Source of the DNA: Persicaria tinctoria
Taxonomy: Eukaryota > Streptophyta > Magnoliopsida > Caryophyllales > Polygonaceae
Assembly: GCA_037127255.1 (NCBI GenBank)
Contig: JBANSL010000004.1
Location: forward strand, 14,887,967 to 14,951,966
Direction of reading: 5' to 3'
DNA length: 64,000 nucleotides
This document shows positions 11,605 through 22,798 of this stretch, piece by piece. The notes under the pieces are model-generated. The model did not search any database. It was not told where the DNA came from and saw nothing but the letters and a program-made list of their open reading frames with translations. The first letter of the stretch is position 1. Every line of letters begins with the position of its first letter. The translations under genes were made by a program, and so were the position numbers.

Positions 11605-12050
11605 ATGACGTCCACGCCGCCAGTTGATATTCCAGGTGTAACTGTTCCTCGTGTTAGGGGTTTTACCCGGGATATTGTTGTGGAAAGGCATTTATATAGT
11701 CTGGTAATTTTTATTATGTGATTTATTTCCTAATAAGAGATTCGAGCTCTGCTAATGTGTTTGTTGCCATCGCAACCTTTGTCATACGTGTACCGTGATT
11801 ATGGTGATGAAGTACTTGGCCATGTGCACTTATGGACACGAGCCGATGAGGAATTCGTGGTGAGGGTCGAGCCCCTAGGACCTAATCACTATTGGTTTAC
11901 TTCAGGGTGGCGCAAGTTTGTTGTTTCAAATGAACTCCGAATTGGGACACGCCTGGTCTTTGAGTATGACGAACACTCTTGTTTTGATGTGGTTCCTATG
12001 AATCACGGTCCTGATCAAAATGGTGATTTGGATTTTTACAGTCGGTGTTG
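11605..12050 (+). CDS. B3-like domain protein with one small intron (antisense strand of the Tat element)
   Basis: Exon 1 would run from ATG at 11605 to CTG at 11703 (33 codons, ending RDIVVERHLYSL). It is followed by GTAATT and about 45-50 bp of T-rich sequence. Exon 2 carries the B3 core: LPSQPLSYVYRDYGDEVLGH, FVVRVEPLGPNHYWF, SGWRKFVVSNELRIGTRL and FEYDEHSCFDVV, stop at 12048. The GW-x-x-F box is intact and no internal stop is present, so this is the best preserved B3-like copy here. The acceptor is uncertain (CGAG at 11743-11746 is one option). Whether it is expressed or only an element passenger cannot be told from sequence. Confidence 0.55.
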
Positions 12051-12263
12051 AATTTTATGTTTTTGCAACATTTTGTGCGGTTATATCGTCACCTTTGTCG
12101 GATGGTTTTGTCTGGTGTACAATAAATAAACCAACTTGTTGACGCGACGCTGATTTTTTGAATTTGTTGTGACAAATGTATCATTGGAGTTTAGTAGTTT
12201 AGCTATTATTCTCGTTTGTTGCGAAGGGTGGTTATTAAAGACGATCTCCAGTGTTTCGTTAGT

Positions 12264-13016
12264 TGATAGGGTCTATTTTAGTCGTGTTTTAAGAATAGAT
12301 TTGCATATTAATTTAGAGCATTTTATATATTTTATAGGTTATTCTGTATTATTTAGTTTTCGGAGTCTACACTAGTATTTTTATATATTTCAGGTATCAT
12401 TAAGCTGGATCGTATGAATTTGGAGGTTGATCCTAAATTGTGGGATTATTTTGCAAATTAAAAGGCAAGAAGGGCTGACTCGGATCGTACATGTGCTGAT
12501 TGTGTACCTTATGCAGAGATGCGGCTCCGGTTGGCAACGGCTTGTGTGCCTTACAAGTTTGACCATATATTTAGAATTAGATAAAATTAGTTAGATATTA
12601 ATATTATATATCGATATATCTATACTATGATAGATTAGGATAGGTTTTATATTTATATATACATTCATAAGGAGGCCGAACATAAGGAGGTCGACTACTG
12701 TTTCCCACCATTAACCCTAATTATGTTTTGTCTTATTTTTATGGAGATCTAAACACTTCCGTTTCATCTACGATTTGAAGCTTTATTTGGATTGATTGTG
12801 AGTTTCTAATTATTGTTCCTTATTTCCTATATTGAATGTTTAGACTTCTTTGTACTTGAATGTTTGATTGTTTTATTCTATCTCGACTGATCAACTTGGT
12901 AGAATCAATTCAATTGCTAGGGTTTTGTAGATTCCTGATTGTGAACCTTAACCCAAGTGGCAAACTTATCCCTTTAGGGCTGATTGAACTAATTGGATGG
13001 GTAGGAAGTTGGATGT
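12264..13016 (+). repeat. 5' LTR of element A, first part
   Basis: It matches 47337 to about 48115 along its length, including TATTTTAGTCGTGTTTTAAG near the start and the CTTTAGGGCTGATTGAACTA segment near the break. The break at 13016 is exactly where the copia inserted, and GATGT (13012-13016) is repeated on the far side at 22191. Confidence 0.93.
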
Positions 13017-14081
13017 TGATAACTCCACTCTCTTGATGAAAATCGAAAATGGTCTCAAAGGCTTTGACACATAGCTTGTGTCAAAGGTCTTGAAGCTGTA
13101 TTGATGAAATTCAAAACCTGTATTTTATGTTATTATTATCTTATATTATTTATGTATGGTTTCAGAATATTATTATACATATTTTATACTAACCATACAA
13201 CAAGAATTTCGAAGATATCTCCTTCCTTAAGCTAAAAGACGTGAAGATCAAATCTGGTGGATTGTGGCTTCGCAATTTCCCGGAATAGAAGATTGCGAAG
13301 ATCCTTCCTTGGCCATGATCTCTAATAGCCATTGGGTGAAGATTCTTCCTTCAATTGGCACTGATTTGTTCAAGTATAAAAGGAGATGAAGAAGAGCGAG
13401 AGGACGGACGTACACTTACGAATATCAACGCTCTACATTGCACACTCAACCCTCAGTTTACGATCTCTCTTCAGCGTGTTCTCTCTGTTTGTTCTTAAGA
13501 GTCTTATATTTTGTTTCAAAGCATTTGAGAGTTACACAGTGATCTTATAGGATATATTCTGAGAGAGTGTTATACTCGAGAGTTTGTAACTCAGGAAGTG
13601 GACACTAGGCGATTGATTCACTAAGTGTAAGAGGATTGTACTAGATAGCTGAGAGAGGTGGGGCTCTTCTAGATTGGTCTAGGACTCCAAGGGAACGCGA
13701 GTTGACTAGATTGCAATTGTATATGAGAGAGGCTTCTTGGTGAGCTATTAGGATCCTAAGTCTTGTGAATCAATAAAGCCGGTTGAATCCTAGGGTTCTG
13801 GAAGAACCCTAGGCGGGGACGTAGGCCAAGTTCGTGTCGAACCTCGTTAACAATTCGATGCGTCCTTTACTTATTGTTTTTCCATATTTTCGCACTTGTT
13901 TCGAATTGAATAACTCTTTTGTGATTCAGGTTTTTCAAGAGGAAAGAATTACGTCTAATCTCAAAGGGTTTTGCAAGCGTTTCAAAAGTCTTGAGATTAT
14001 CTACGAAAAGTTGGCATACTCTATTCAACCCCCCTTATAGAGTATCTTTATATTACTTTGTTATACTTTATCGAACCTTCA
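13017..14081 (+). repeat. 5' LTR of the SIRE-like copia
   Basis: 1065 bp, starting TGATAACTCC and ending CGAACCTTCA. The 3' LTR (21120-22190) starts TGTTAACTCC and is 1071 bp. The pair differs at a few percent of positions by eye, indicating an insertion clearly older than C1. Confidence 0.93.
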
Positions 14082-14083
14082 AT

Positions 14084-14095
14084 TGGTATCAGAGC
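14084..14095 (+). promoter_or_regulatory. Primer-binding site, tRNA-iMet complement
   Basis: TGGTATCAGAGC lies two bases after the 5' LTR end. This is the standard plant copia primer site, complementary to the 3' end of initiator methionine tRNA. Confidence 0.95.
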
Positions 14096-14132
14096 TTTAC
14101 TCACTGCTTTTGATCTAACAATCTTGTGAGTT

Positions 14133-15605
14133 TTGATCATCTCTGGTGAAGCAAGCGGAGGATTTGCACAAGGGAGGTCTATCTTTAGACCACCACTCTT
14201 TGTAGGAAACAACTTCGTCCACTGGAGGTCCTGGATGAAAATGTTCATTATAGATCAAGATCTGGAACTTTGGAACATTATAGAGAATGGTCCAAAGATC
14301 CCCGTGAAAGACGGACCTAATGGAAGCAAAGTCGTGAAGACTGAGGCCGAATACATCCAAGCGGATCTTGAGCTCGTTTCCAAAAACTATAAGGCCATTA
14401 TCTTACTATATTGTGGTCTTAATACTGATGAGTTTAATCGTATTTCATCTTGTAGGTCAGCTAAAGAGATTTGGGATAAGCTGGTTGTCACCTACGAAGG
14501 AACCAGTCAAGTGAAGGACACTAAGATCAGTATCTTCCTTCGAAAGTATGAACTTTTCAAAAAGAAGCTTGATGAGTCCATTAAGGCCATGTTCACACAG
14601 TTCACGGAAATCACGAACAACCTTGACTCTCTCGGCAAGACTTTTGAGAATGTTGAGAAAGTGAGGAAGATATTGAGGTGCCTCCCAAAGGACAAATGAG
14701 GCCCTAAAGTAACATCCATAGAAGAAGCCCAAAATTTCACCACTCTACCCCTTGATGACTTGCTTGGGAAGTTGACCACACATGAGATGATTCTCAATGA
14801 AGACGATGGAGAAATCGCAACAAGCACAAAGAACTTGGCACTCAAGTTTAAGAAGGATGAGCCCAAAGATGTGTCTGATTCTGAAGATGAGGATGATGAT
14901 GAGGATGATCCCTTTGATCTCATTACAAGGGGTCTTTCTCGAATCCTCAAGATGAAGAAGCAATTCAACAACAAAGATGGATCAAAGTCTTCTAAATTTC
15001 GAGGTAAGTCTCAATACAAAAAATATGACAAGAAGACTAAACCTTTGTCTTGTTTTGAATGTGGTGAAACAGACCATCTGGTGAAAGATTGCCCTCAAAA
15101 GACAAAGAGCCAGTTCAAGAAAGGTGATCAATGGAAAAAGAAAGCCATGGTGGCAACTTGGAGTGATTCTAACAAAGACTCTGATGATGAGAAGGCCAAT
15201 ATCTGTCTCATGGCCTCATGAGATGAATCCCACGATGAGCAACTCGAGGTAACTGTAAGAGAGCTTATGACAAGTCCAAAAGAGGTACTATCGGAATTCC
15301 TTTCTAATATGATTGCCAATGAAGAGGAACTTATTGCTCAAACCAACACTCTTATTAAGAAAACTGTGGACTAGGAAAGAACTATTGAGGAACTGTGTAT
15401 GAGAGTCAAAAGTCTTGAAACCTCTTATTCAGGTCTTGACATTAAAGTCAAGGCTCTTGACTCAGAGAAATCTGAACTCATGCAAGATCTCTCGTCTCTA
15501 AGAAATGAACATCATGACTTAGAGAACGAGAAGATCTCTCTGAATAAGAAGATTCAAGACCAACAGACAACCCTCATAAGTTTTAACAAGTCCAAAGTCC
15601 CTTGA
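14133..15605 (+). pseudogene. SIRE-like copia gag with zinc knuckle and coiled-coil tail
   Basis: The frame runs from ATG at 14133 with an in-frame TGA at 14697-14699 (after CLPKDK), continues in the same frame to 15221, and then shows further stops. It contains FRPPLFVGNNFVHWRSWMK (gag N-terminus), VTYEGTSQVKDTKI and the CCHC knuckle CFECGETDHLVKDC (about 15052-15093). An acidic run and a heptad-rich region (15399-15600, ESEK/LENEK-type repeats) follow. Gag would build the particle and bind the genomic RNA. The solo LTR at 15685 cuts the reading frame before the second knuckle. Confidence 0.88.
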
Positions 15606-15684
15606 TATGATGTTGAGTGAGCAACAAAGTTCTCTAAACAAAAGTGGTATTGGTTACAATCCAAAGTTTTTAAAGAAGCAGCAC

Positions 15685-17100
15685 TGATAGCATGCATTTA
15701 GGTAGGCATAATAGGTTGCATTTAGCTTAGTTAAGATGCATTTCATGGATGGATTAAGTACAATTTGCATATTTGCTCTCTATGTTAGTGGAGTCGGAAT
15801 CTACACACTTTTATTGATTATTTCAGGTAATCGTGGATCCGATGATGAGACAGGAGTTGTTAACGCATTAGATGAGAATGTCTAGTTGATCGGAGAAGCT
15901 TACATGAAGATCTCAAGAGGTCCTGAGAAGAAGAAGCGGACCTAAACGAAGAACAAGCCTGCAGAAGTTGTCGCCAGACATGCTGAGCTTGTTTTGCACT
16001 TTTTGGAGGCCACTATTGTCCGATTGACTATTATTACCATCCGTTGGAAAGCTCTTTCAGATAACTACAACTTTTCTGTTGACAAGAAGAGCAAATTCGA
16101 AACATATTTTCCCTGAAAGACAATATGCGGCGGCCGCCGCCAGGGCCGCTCCAGCGGGCAGAAGGGAGCGGCACATGCTGCGGCCGCAGCATATATGCTG
16201 CACCCTCAGCATTGGTCGTCAGCGCTTTTGCACGTCGTTTTGATTATTAAAAAAACCTAGAACCTATTACTTTGTTTGGTGGCCGACTTTTGATGATTTA
16301 AAAGGCCAAGTTTTATGTTATTTTCATAACTTCTATTTTATTCTTTCATCAGACACTTTAGAGATTTTGAGCGATGTCTTCAATGAGGAACAAACTCATC
16401 TATTCTTCCTGCAATTTGAAGCTTTATTCGGATTGATTGTGAGTTTCTAATTCTCGTTCCTTGTTTCCTGTATTTGAATGCTTCAACTTCTTTGTGCTTG
16501 ATTGTTTATTGATTTGTTCTATCTTGTCTGGCCAACTTGTTAGATCAATTCAATTGCTAAGGTTTTGTAGATTCCTGGTTGTGAACCTTAACCTAAGTGG
16601 CAAACTTGTTCCTTTAGGGCTGGTTGAACTAATTGAATGAGTAGGAAGTTGAAAGTGTTGTTAAATCCCTCTTTAGGGACTGCAAATACCTTGGCTAATA
16701 TCTGAACTTAAAGCTATTAATTGGGTTAAATCCTTCTTTAGGGACTGTTCGATTGATAAGGGTTGCTAGGACTGGTTGGACTAGTAACTGTATTAGGTCG
16801 GGACAGGGGCATTCATAGGAAACTTAATAGGACGAGAAGAAGTTACAAGGATCGCTTCAATTAAATAAAGTGGAAAATTGTAAGTAGAATTGATTCTCCT
16901 AATTGTCTAAATTACAATCATTTACTCTTGCTTTCTTTACTTCGCTTTGATAAAAGGCGAAACTTTCACACACAAAAACCCCCCAAACTGGTTACTTTGA
17001 TTGACACTTGAATCAAACTTGAATTATAACTTTCCCTGTGGATCGACCTCTTGCTTATTGCTATACTAGTTATAGGTTTGAGATTTACTTTGGCGGATCA
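15685..17100 (+). repeat. Solo LTR (TGAT...ATCA) of another gypsy-like family, inside copia gag
   Basis: It begins TGATAGCATGCATTTAGG and ends GGCGGATCA. The second half (about 16430-17090) resembles the solo LTR at 49924-51134 and, more weakly, LTR A: the same ATTGCTAAGGTTTTGTAGATT and CCTTTAGGGCTGGTTGAACT blocks occur. A GC-rich block at 16128-16205 stands out from the AT-rich rest and includes the palindrome ATGCTGCGGCCGCAGCAT (16175-16192). Flanks are AGCAC and ACGAC, so no perfect duplication is visible. Copia gag resumes at 17101. Confidence 0.75.
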
Positions 17101-18314
17101 ACGACAGGTTTTCCCTCCGTCAAGCACATTACCACTTTTGTAAAGGAAAAAGGAAGCATGACATCTCATATATGTCACCATTGTGCAAGAAAGGGACATG
17201 TAAGAGAGACCTGCCCCTATAGAAGAAAGGATCCTCATATTATTCGCAATACATTTCCTGTTCACTTGAGAAAAGAACGGATAACGCAAGTTTGGGTCCC
17301 CAAAGGCACTATTTTACCAAATTTGGTTTATCCCAATAAAGGATCTAAATTTGCTCACTTGTCTAGCCACAAAGGTTGATTTTTGTTTTGTAGGAGATCA
17401 CCAAGGTGAAAGAGCAAAAATGGATTATTGATAGTGGATGCTCGAGACATATGAGTGCGAAGAGTTCTCTCTTTCATGATCTAAAGAAGCAATCCACTAG
17501 AACAATCACTCTTGGTGACAAAGGAAAGTGTGATATCGTTGGTATTGGTAGTGTTGGGAGTGATCCTAACCATAATATTAAAAATGGTTATCTTGTTAAT
17601 GGTTTGAAGTATAATTTTCGTAGTGTTTTTCAACTATGTGATAGTGGTAATGATGTTCGATTTAACAAGAAAAGATGTCTAGTGCGCAGAGAAGATACAT
17701 GTGAAGTAGTTCTAACTGCATATCGTTATAACAACATCTATGTTGTGAATGTTGAGCAAGTGGCACAAGGAAGCTTAAACTGTCTAAAGGCTTTGACGGA
17801 CGATCCAAAGCTCTGGCACAGGAGACTCGGTCATGTGAGCCCACATACACTACAGAAGCTTGTGTCCAAAGGGCTTGTAAGAGGACTACCTGAGATGGAC
17901 TTCAAAGGTATTGATATGTGCAAAGCATGCACACGAGGTAAACAAACACGTAGCTCTTTCAAACCCAAAAAGGTTGTAAGTTCTTCTATAGCCCTTGAAC
18001 TTTTACATATGGATTTATGTGGTCCTATGCGAGTCAAATCTCTCAATGGTAAAAAGTACATGCTTATTGTTGTTGATGATTTTTCTAGATATACTTGGGT
18101 TGCATTTTTAAAAGAAAAACCAGAGGCCTTATTTGAGTTTTCAAAACTTTGTAAGGAGTTGCAAACTTTAAGAAACGAGCCCATAGTGTCAATTCGAAGT
18201 GATCATGGTAGGGAGTTTGATCAACTTCTGTTTGATTTGTTTTGTGCTAAATATGGCATCTCCCATAATTTTTCTGCTCCTAGGACACCTCAACAAAATG
18301 GGGCTGTGGAATGA
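17101..18314 (+). pseudogene. SIRE-like copia second zinc knuckle, protease and integrase N-half
   Basis: After the solo LTR the polyprotein resumes with CHHCARKGHVRETC (a second CCHC knuckle, about 17178-17219). A stop at 17377 follows, then protease WIIDSGCSRHM (about 17421), the GAG-pre-integrase HHCC region (HRRLGHVSPHTLQ ... CKACTRGKQTRSSF) and the integrase core. The catalytic Asp residues sit in LLHMDLCGP and IRSDHGREF, and the Glu follows in NGAVE, just before an in-frame TGA at 18312-18314. Apart from that stop the domain is well preserved. Confidence 0.9.
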
Positions 18315-18998
18315 AAGAACCGCACCCTAGAGGACATGGCCAGGACTATGCTTTTAGAAAATGCATTACCTTAAACCTATTGGGCTGAAGCTGTTAACAC
18401 AACTAACTATATTTTGAATCGTTCTCTTATTCGTTCCATCTTAAAAAAATCTGCTTATGAACTTTTCAAAGGCCGCAAACCACTTATATCTTATTTTAAA
18501 CCTTTTGGATGTACTTGTTTTGTTCATAACAATGGAAAAGATAACCTTGGGAAATTTGATGCGCGTACTGATGAAGATATATTTCTTGCTTACTCCACAA
18601 GTAGCAAAGCTTATAGAATCTTCAACAAAAGGACTAAGTTAGTTGAGGAAAGTATACATGTTATATTTGATGAATGCAATGGCGGTTCTTTGAGTAAAAG
18701 TGTTGCAGATATAGATCTTATCATCCATACACAGAACGAGGAAGGTGATGATGTTGCTATCAAGAACACAGAGAAGAGGAACATGCAGGATCAGATTCTC
18801 AACACTTAAGAATTGACCCAAGGTGTTGAAGCTTCGTCCAATGCCCATGGTGACCAATCCAAAAGTGTTGAAACGTCAGAAACTGCTGTAACTGAACCTA
18901 ATAGATCCACAGAGTCAGATGTACTACAAATCAATCCTGCTGGTGTGACCAATCAAGGAGCTGAGACTAGCAAACGAAAATTCAAATACTCCTCATAA
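18315..18998 (+). pseudogene. SIRE-like copia integrase C-terminal part and linker to RT
   Basis: Continues in the same frame as the protease-integrase segment: KNRTLEDMARTMLLENALP, a stop at 18369, then YWAEAVNTTNYILN and FGCTCFVHNNGKDNLGKFD, the usual integrase tail. An acidic, low-complexity linker (18700-18990) with stops at 18807 and 18996 leads to RT. Confidence 0.85.
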
Positions 18999-19016
18999 CA
19001 CTCATTAAAGGATATC

Positions 19017-20599
19017 ATGTCTAACCCTACATCTAGTGTTCAAACTCGCTCTAAACTTAAAGATCTTTGTGCTTTTCACGCGTTTGTTTCTCTTATAGAA
19101 CCAAAGAAGGTAGATGAGGCCCTTCAAGAGCCAGACTGGATCATTGCCATACAAAGTGAGCTTAAAGAATTTGAAAGAAACAAAGTCTGGACCTTGAAGC
19201 CTAGGCCAAAGTATCAATCAGTCATTGACATACGTTGGGTATTTCGGAACAAGCTAGATGAGAATGGTAAGATCGTGAGGAACAAAGCAAGGCTTGTTGC
19301 TCAAGGCTACAATCAAGAGGAAGGTATTGAATACGAGGAGACTTTTGCTCCCGTAGCCAGGCTTGAAGCCATTCGCATATTATTAGCATTTGCATCTTTT
19401 ATGAGCATAAAGCTCTATCAAATGAATGTCAAGTGTGCTTTTCTTAATGGTTTCTTAGAGGAAGAAGTCTGCGTAGCTCAACCCCTAGGTTTTGAAAGGT
19501 CAGAATTTCCTAATCATGTTTACAAACTAGACAAAGCCCTATATGGTTTGAAACAAGCCCCAAGAGCTTGGTACGAGCGCTTGTCAAAATATCTTTTAGA
19601 AAATTATTTGAAAAGGGGGTTGATCGACAAGACTCTTTTTATCAAGACCAAAGGAAAGGACATTTTGGTTATTCAAATATATGTTGATGATATACTGTTT
19701 GGAGCTACTAACACATCTTTGTGCAAGGAATTTTCTGACTTCATGTGTAGTGAATTTGAGATGAGCTTGATGGGTGAACTCAACTTCTTTTTGGGATTAC
19801 AAGTTCATCAATCCAAGAAAGGGATCTTTGTCAACCAAATAAAGTACACTAAGGATCTCTTGAAGAAGTTCAATATGGATCAATCCAAAGCAGCCAAGTC
19901 ACCCATGAGCTCAACCTTATCTCTAGATCAAGACAAGACTGGGAAGAGTGTCAATCAAAAGGAGTATCAAGGGATAATTGGATCTTTATTATATCTTACG
20001 GCTAGTAGACCTGACATCATGTTTAGTGTTTGCATGTGTGCTAGGTTTCAAGTTGACCCTAAAGAATCTCACCTCGTGGATGTGAAGAGGATCTTTCAAT
20101 ATCTCAATGGCACTAAGGAGCTTGGCTTATGGTACCCAAAGCAAAGAGATTTTACACTAATCGGGTATTCTGATGTAGATTTTGCAGGCTATAAGGTGGA
20201 TAGGAAGAGCACGTTGGGATGTTGCCAATTCTTAGGAGCATCCTTGACCAGTTGGCACTCAAAGAAACAAAACTCAGAGCTGGAGCATGTTGCTCCCAAA
20301 TCCTTTGGATAGCTCAACAAATGAGAGATCTTGGCATTAACGTGAAAGGCATTCCCATTAAGTGCGACAATACAAGTGCCATCTCCATTACAAAGAATCA
20401 TGTTCAGCATTCAAGGACCAAACATATTGATGTAAGACATCATTTCATTAGAGACCACGTCGAAAAAGGTGATGTGTCCATATCCTTTATTTCAACTGAT
20501 TGTCAATGGGCTGACATTTTTACTAAGCCTTTGCCAGAGGACGGGTTCACCTTCATTAGACGTGAGATCGAAATGCTTAATAGGGATGCACTTTCGTAG
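19017..20599 (+). pseudogene. SIRE-like copia reverse transcriptase and RNase H
   Basis: From about 19110 the frame reads as a near-complete copia RT: EPDWIIAIQSELKEFERNK, IRWVFRNKLDENG, ARLVAQGYNQEEGIEYEETF, LYGLKQAPRAWYERLSKYLL and the catalytic IYVDDILFGATN (about 19678-19713). RNase H starts at DVDFAGYKVDRKST (20174). A deletion and frameshift at about 20280 removes the middle of RNase H, and the domain resumes in another frame with QILWIAQQMRDLGI, DNTSAISITKN and DIFTKPLPEDGF, stop at 20597. RT itself has no stop codon, but the element lacks a functional polyprotein. Confidence 0.9.
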
Positions 20600-21107
20600 G
20601 GGGAGCTTTCCCTTTACGAAAGAAAATATCTACTCAGTGTCAAGACCCTTGAACCTCATTTCAAAGGTTGTGAACTGAACAGTAGAGCACATATAACGGA
20701 TCTCATATTTGGTTGGTATCTTTTTAGATATTTGATCAAATATTTTTTTTTAAAAAAAAGGAATTTTAAATATCTTTACTTTTTTGTTACCATTTCGGGA
20801 AAATCCTTTTTATTGCATGTTATCCGATTATATTTTTATTTGTGGAAATTTTTTAAATCGGATAAACATATCTTTCCTTAATCGTTAAGATTCGAAACGG
20901 CTCTTGGTTTTAGACGTGACTTTAAAACTGCTTTGAACTAGGGTCTTGGAAGACCTTATTTTGCCTTATTTTGTTGGATGCCTTTATAATAGGTTTTAAA
21001 CTTATATGATCCAACATTTGTCTAACCCATGCAGGTACTTAGTCCGATTTTGCCTTTGATATATCTGCTTGACTAAGTTACAGGGATGCACAGGTTTTGT
21101 CTTTCAT
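20600..21107. other. copia 3' untranslated region
   Basis: About 500 bp between the RNase H stop and the polypurine tract. AT-rich, with no ORF above background and no env-like or antisense gene. Confidence 0.75.
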
Positions 21108-21118
21108 CAAGGGGGAGA
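21108..21118 (+). promoter_or_regulatory. Polypurine tract of the SIRE-like copia
   Basis: CAAGGGGGAGA directly precedes the 3' LTR start (TGTTAACTCC at 21120). It primes plus-strand DNA synthesis. Confidence 0.9.
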
Positions 21119-21119
21119 T

Positions 21120-22190
21120 TGTTAACTCCACTCCCCTGATGAAAATCGGAAATGGTCTCAAAGGCTTTGACACATAGCTTGTGTCAAAGGTCTTGAAGCT
21201 ACAACTATATTGATGAAATTCAAAACCTGTATTTTATGTTATTATTATCTTATATTATTTATGTATGGTTTCTGAATATTATTATACACATTTTATACTA
21301 ACCATACAACAAGAATTTCGAAGATATCTCCTTCCTTAAGCTAAAAGACGTGAAGATCGAATCTAGTGGATTGTGGCTTCGCAGTTTTCCGGAATAGAAG
21401 ATTACGAAGATCCTTCCTTGGCCATGATCTCTAATAGACGTTGGGTGAAGATTCTTCCTTCAATTGGCACCGATTTGTTCAAGTATAAAAGGAGATGAAG
21501 AAGAGAGAGAGGATGGACGTACACTTACGAATATCAACGCTCTACATTGCACACTCAGCCCTCAGTTTACGATCTCTCTTCAGGGTGTTCTCTCTGCTTG
21601 TTTTTAAGAGTCTTATATTTTGTTTCAAAGCATTTGAGAGTTACACAGTGATCTTACAGGATATATTATGAGAGAGTGTTATACTCGAGAGTTTGTAACT
21701 CAGGAAGTGGACACTAGGCGATTGATTCACTAAGTGTAAGAGTATTGTACTAGATAGCTGAGCGAGGTGGGGCTCTTCTAGATTGGTCTAGGACTTCAGG
21801 GGAACGTGAGTTGACTAGATTGCAATTGTATAGGAGAGAGGCTTCTCGGTGAGCTATTAGGATCCTAAGTCTTGTGAATCAATAAAGCCGGTTGAATCCT
21901 AGGGTTGTGGAAGAACCCTAGGCGGGGACATAGGCCAAGTTCGTGCCGAACCTCGTTAACAATTCGTTGCGTTCTTTACTTATTGCTTTACCATATTTCC
22001 GCACTTGTTTCGAATTGTGTAACTCTTTTGTGATTCAGGTTTTTCAAGAGGAAAGAATTACGTCTAATCTCAAAGGGTTTTGCAAGCGTTTCAAAAGTCT
22101 TGAGATTATCTGCGAAAAATTGGCATACACTATTCAACCCCCCTTCTAGAGTATCATTATATTACTTTGTTATACTTTATCGAACCTTCA
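21120..22190 (+). repeat. 3' LTR of the SIRE-like copia
   Basis: 1071 bp, paired with 13017-14081. It ends CGAACCTTCA at 22190 and is followed by the target duplication GATGT (22191-22195). Confidence 0.93.
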
Positions 22191-22195
22191 GATGT

Positions 22196-22641
22196 GTTGT
22201 AAATCCCTCTTTAGGGACTGCAAATACCTTGGTTAATCTCTGAACTTAAAGCTATAGATTGGATTAAACCCTTCTTTAGGAACTGTTCGATTGATAAGGG
22301 TTTCTAGGACTGATTGGACTAGTAACTATATTAGGCATTCATAGGAAACCTAAAAGGACTAGAAGAAGTTACAAGGATCGTTTCACCCAAATAAAGTTGA
22401 AATTTGTAGATGAAACTATCTTATTAATCGTTATCCCTATCAATTTGTTTATATTTTATTTTATTTTCTTTCTTATTTTCACCACCCAAGAACCCCCGTT
22501 TCATACTAATTGGTAAATAAACTTTTTAACTTAGGATTAACTTGATTCTCTGTGGGATCGACTCGTTCTAACCACACTATATTAGTTAGGTAGGTTCGAA
22601 TTTATTTTGATACGGTTTAAGCGACTAAAAATCGTCCATCA
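22196..22641 (+). repeat. 5' LTR of element A, second part
   Basis: Continues LTR A after the copia insertion. Both this part and 48116-48567 of the 3' LTR read through CTGATTGGACTAGTAACTAT and TCTGTGGGATCGACTCGTTC to CCATCA. It is directly followed by the primer site. Confidence 0.92.
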
Positions 22642-22644
22642 AAT

Positions 22645-22662
22645 TGGGGCCGTTGCCGGGGA
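22645..22662 (+). promoter_or_regulatory. Primer-binding site of element A, tRNA-Asp type
   Basis: TGGGGCCGTTGCCGGGGA. Plant tRNA-Asp(GUC) ends in the complement of TGGCGCCGTTGCCGGGGA, so one mismatch (G for C) is present here. Confidence 0.85.
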
Positions 22663-22798
22663 ATCAAGTTTATTTCTTTATTTTGTGTGTTTGCCGATTA
22701 TTGTATATAACTAATTTTGTTGTGAGCCTATCTTACGGTTCATAACACCCGTGCTACTAACTGTTTTTGTTCGTGTGTCTAGGTGTGTGCCTCTAAAG

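Larger units (their letters stand above)
13017..22190 (+). mobile_element. SIRE-like Ty1/copia element (9.17 kb) inserted in the LTR of A
   Basis: LTRs at 13017-14081 and 21120-22190, tRNA-iMet primer site at 14084, polypurine tract at 21108-21118, and target duplication GATGT at 13012-13016 and 22191-22195. The internal order is gag, protease, integrase, RT, RNase H. Protease with SGCSRHM, a second CCHC knuckle before protease, and RT with FASFMSIKLYQMNVKCAFLN point to the SIRE/Maximus group. In-frame stops (14697, 15219, 15372, 18312, 18369, 18807) and a small deletion in RNase H show it is dead. A foreign solo LTR (15685-17100) interrupts gag. No env-like ORF was seen in the 520 bp before the 3' LTR. 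Confidence 0.93.

Noticed and set aside
11312..11605. 97-codon minus-strand ORF between B3-like copies
   Set aside because: No recognisable domain and no homologous ORF beside the other B3-like copies.
14507..14974. 155-codon minus-strand ORF opposite copia gag
   Set aside because: Ser-rich shadow of the acidic plus-strand gag frame; no independent support.
15680..17105. Target-site duplication for the solo LTR in copia gag
   Set aside because: AGCAC and ACGAC differ at two of five positions, so I do not call it.
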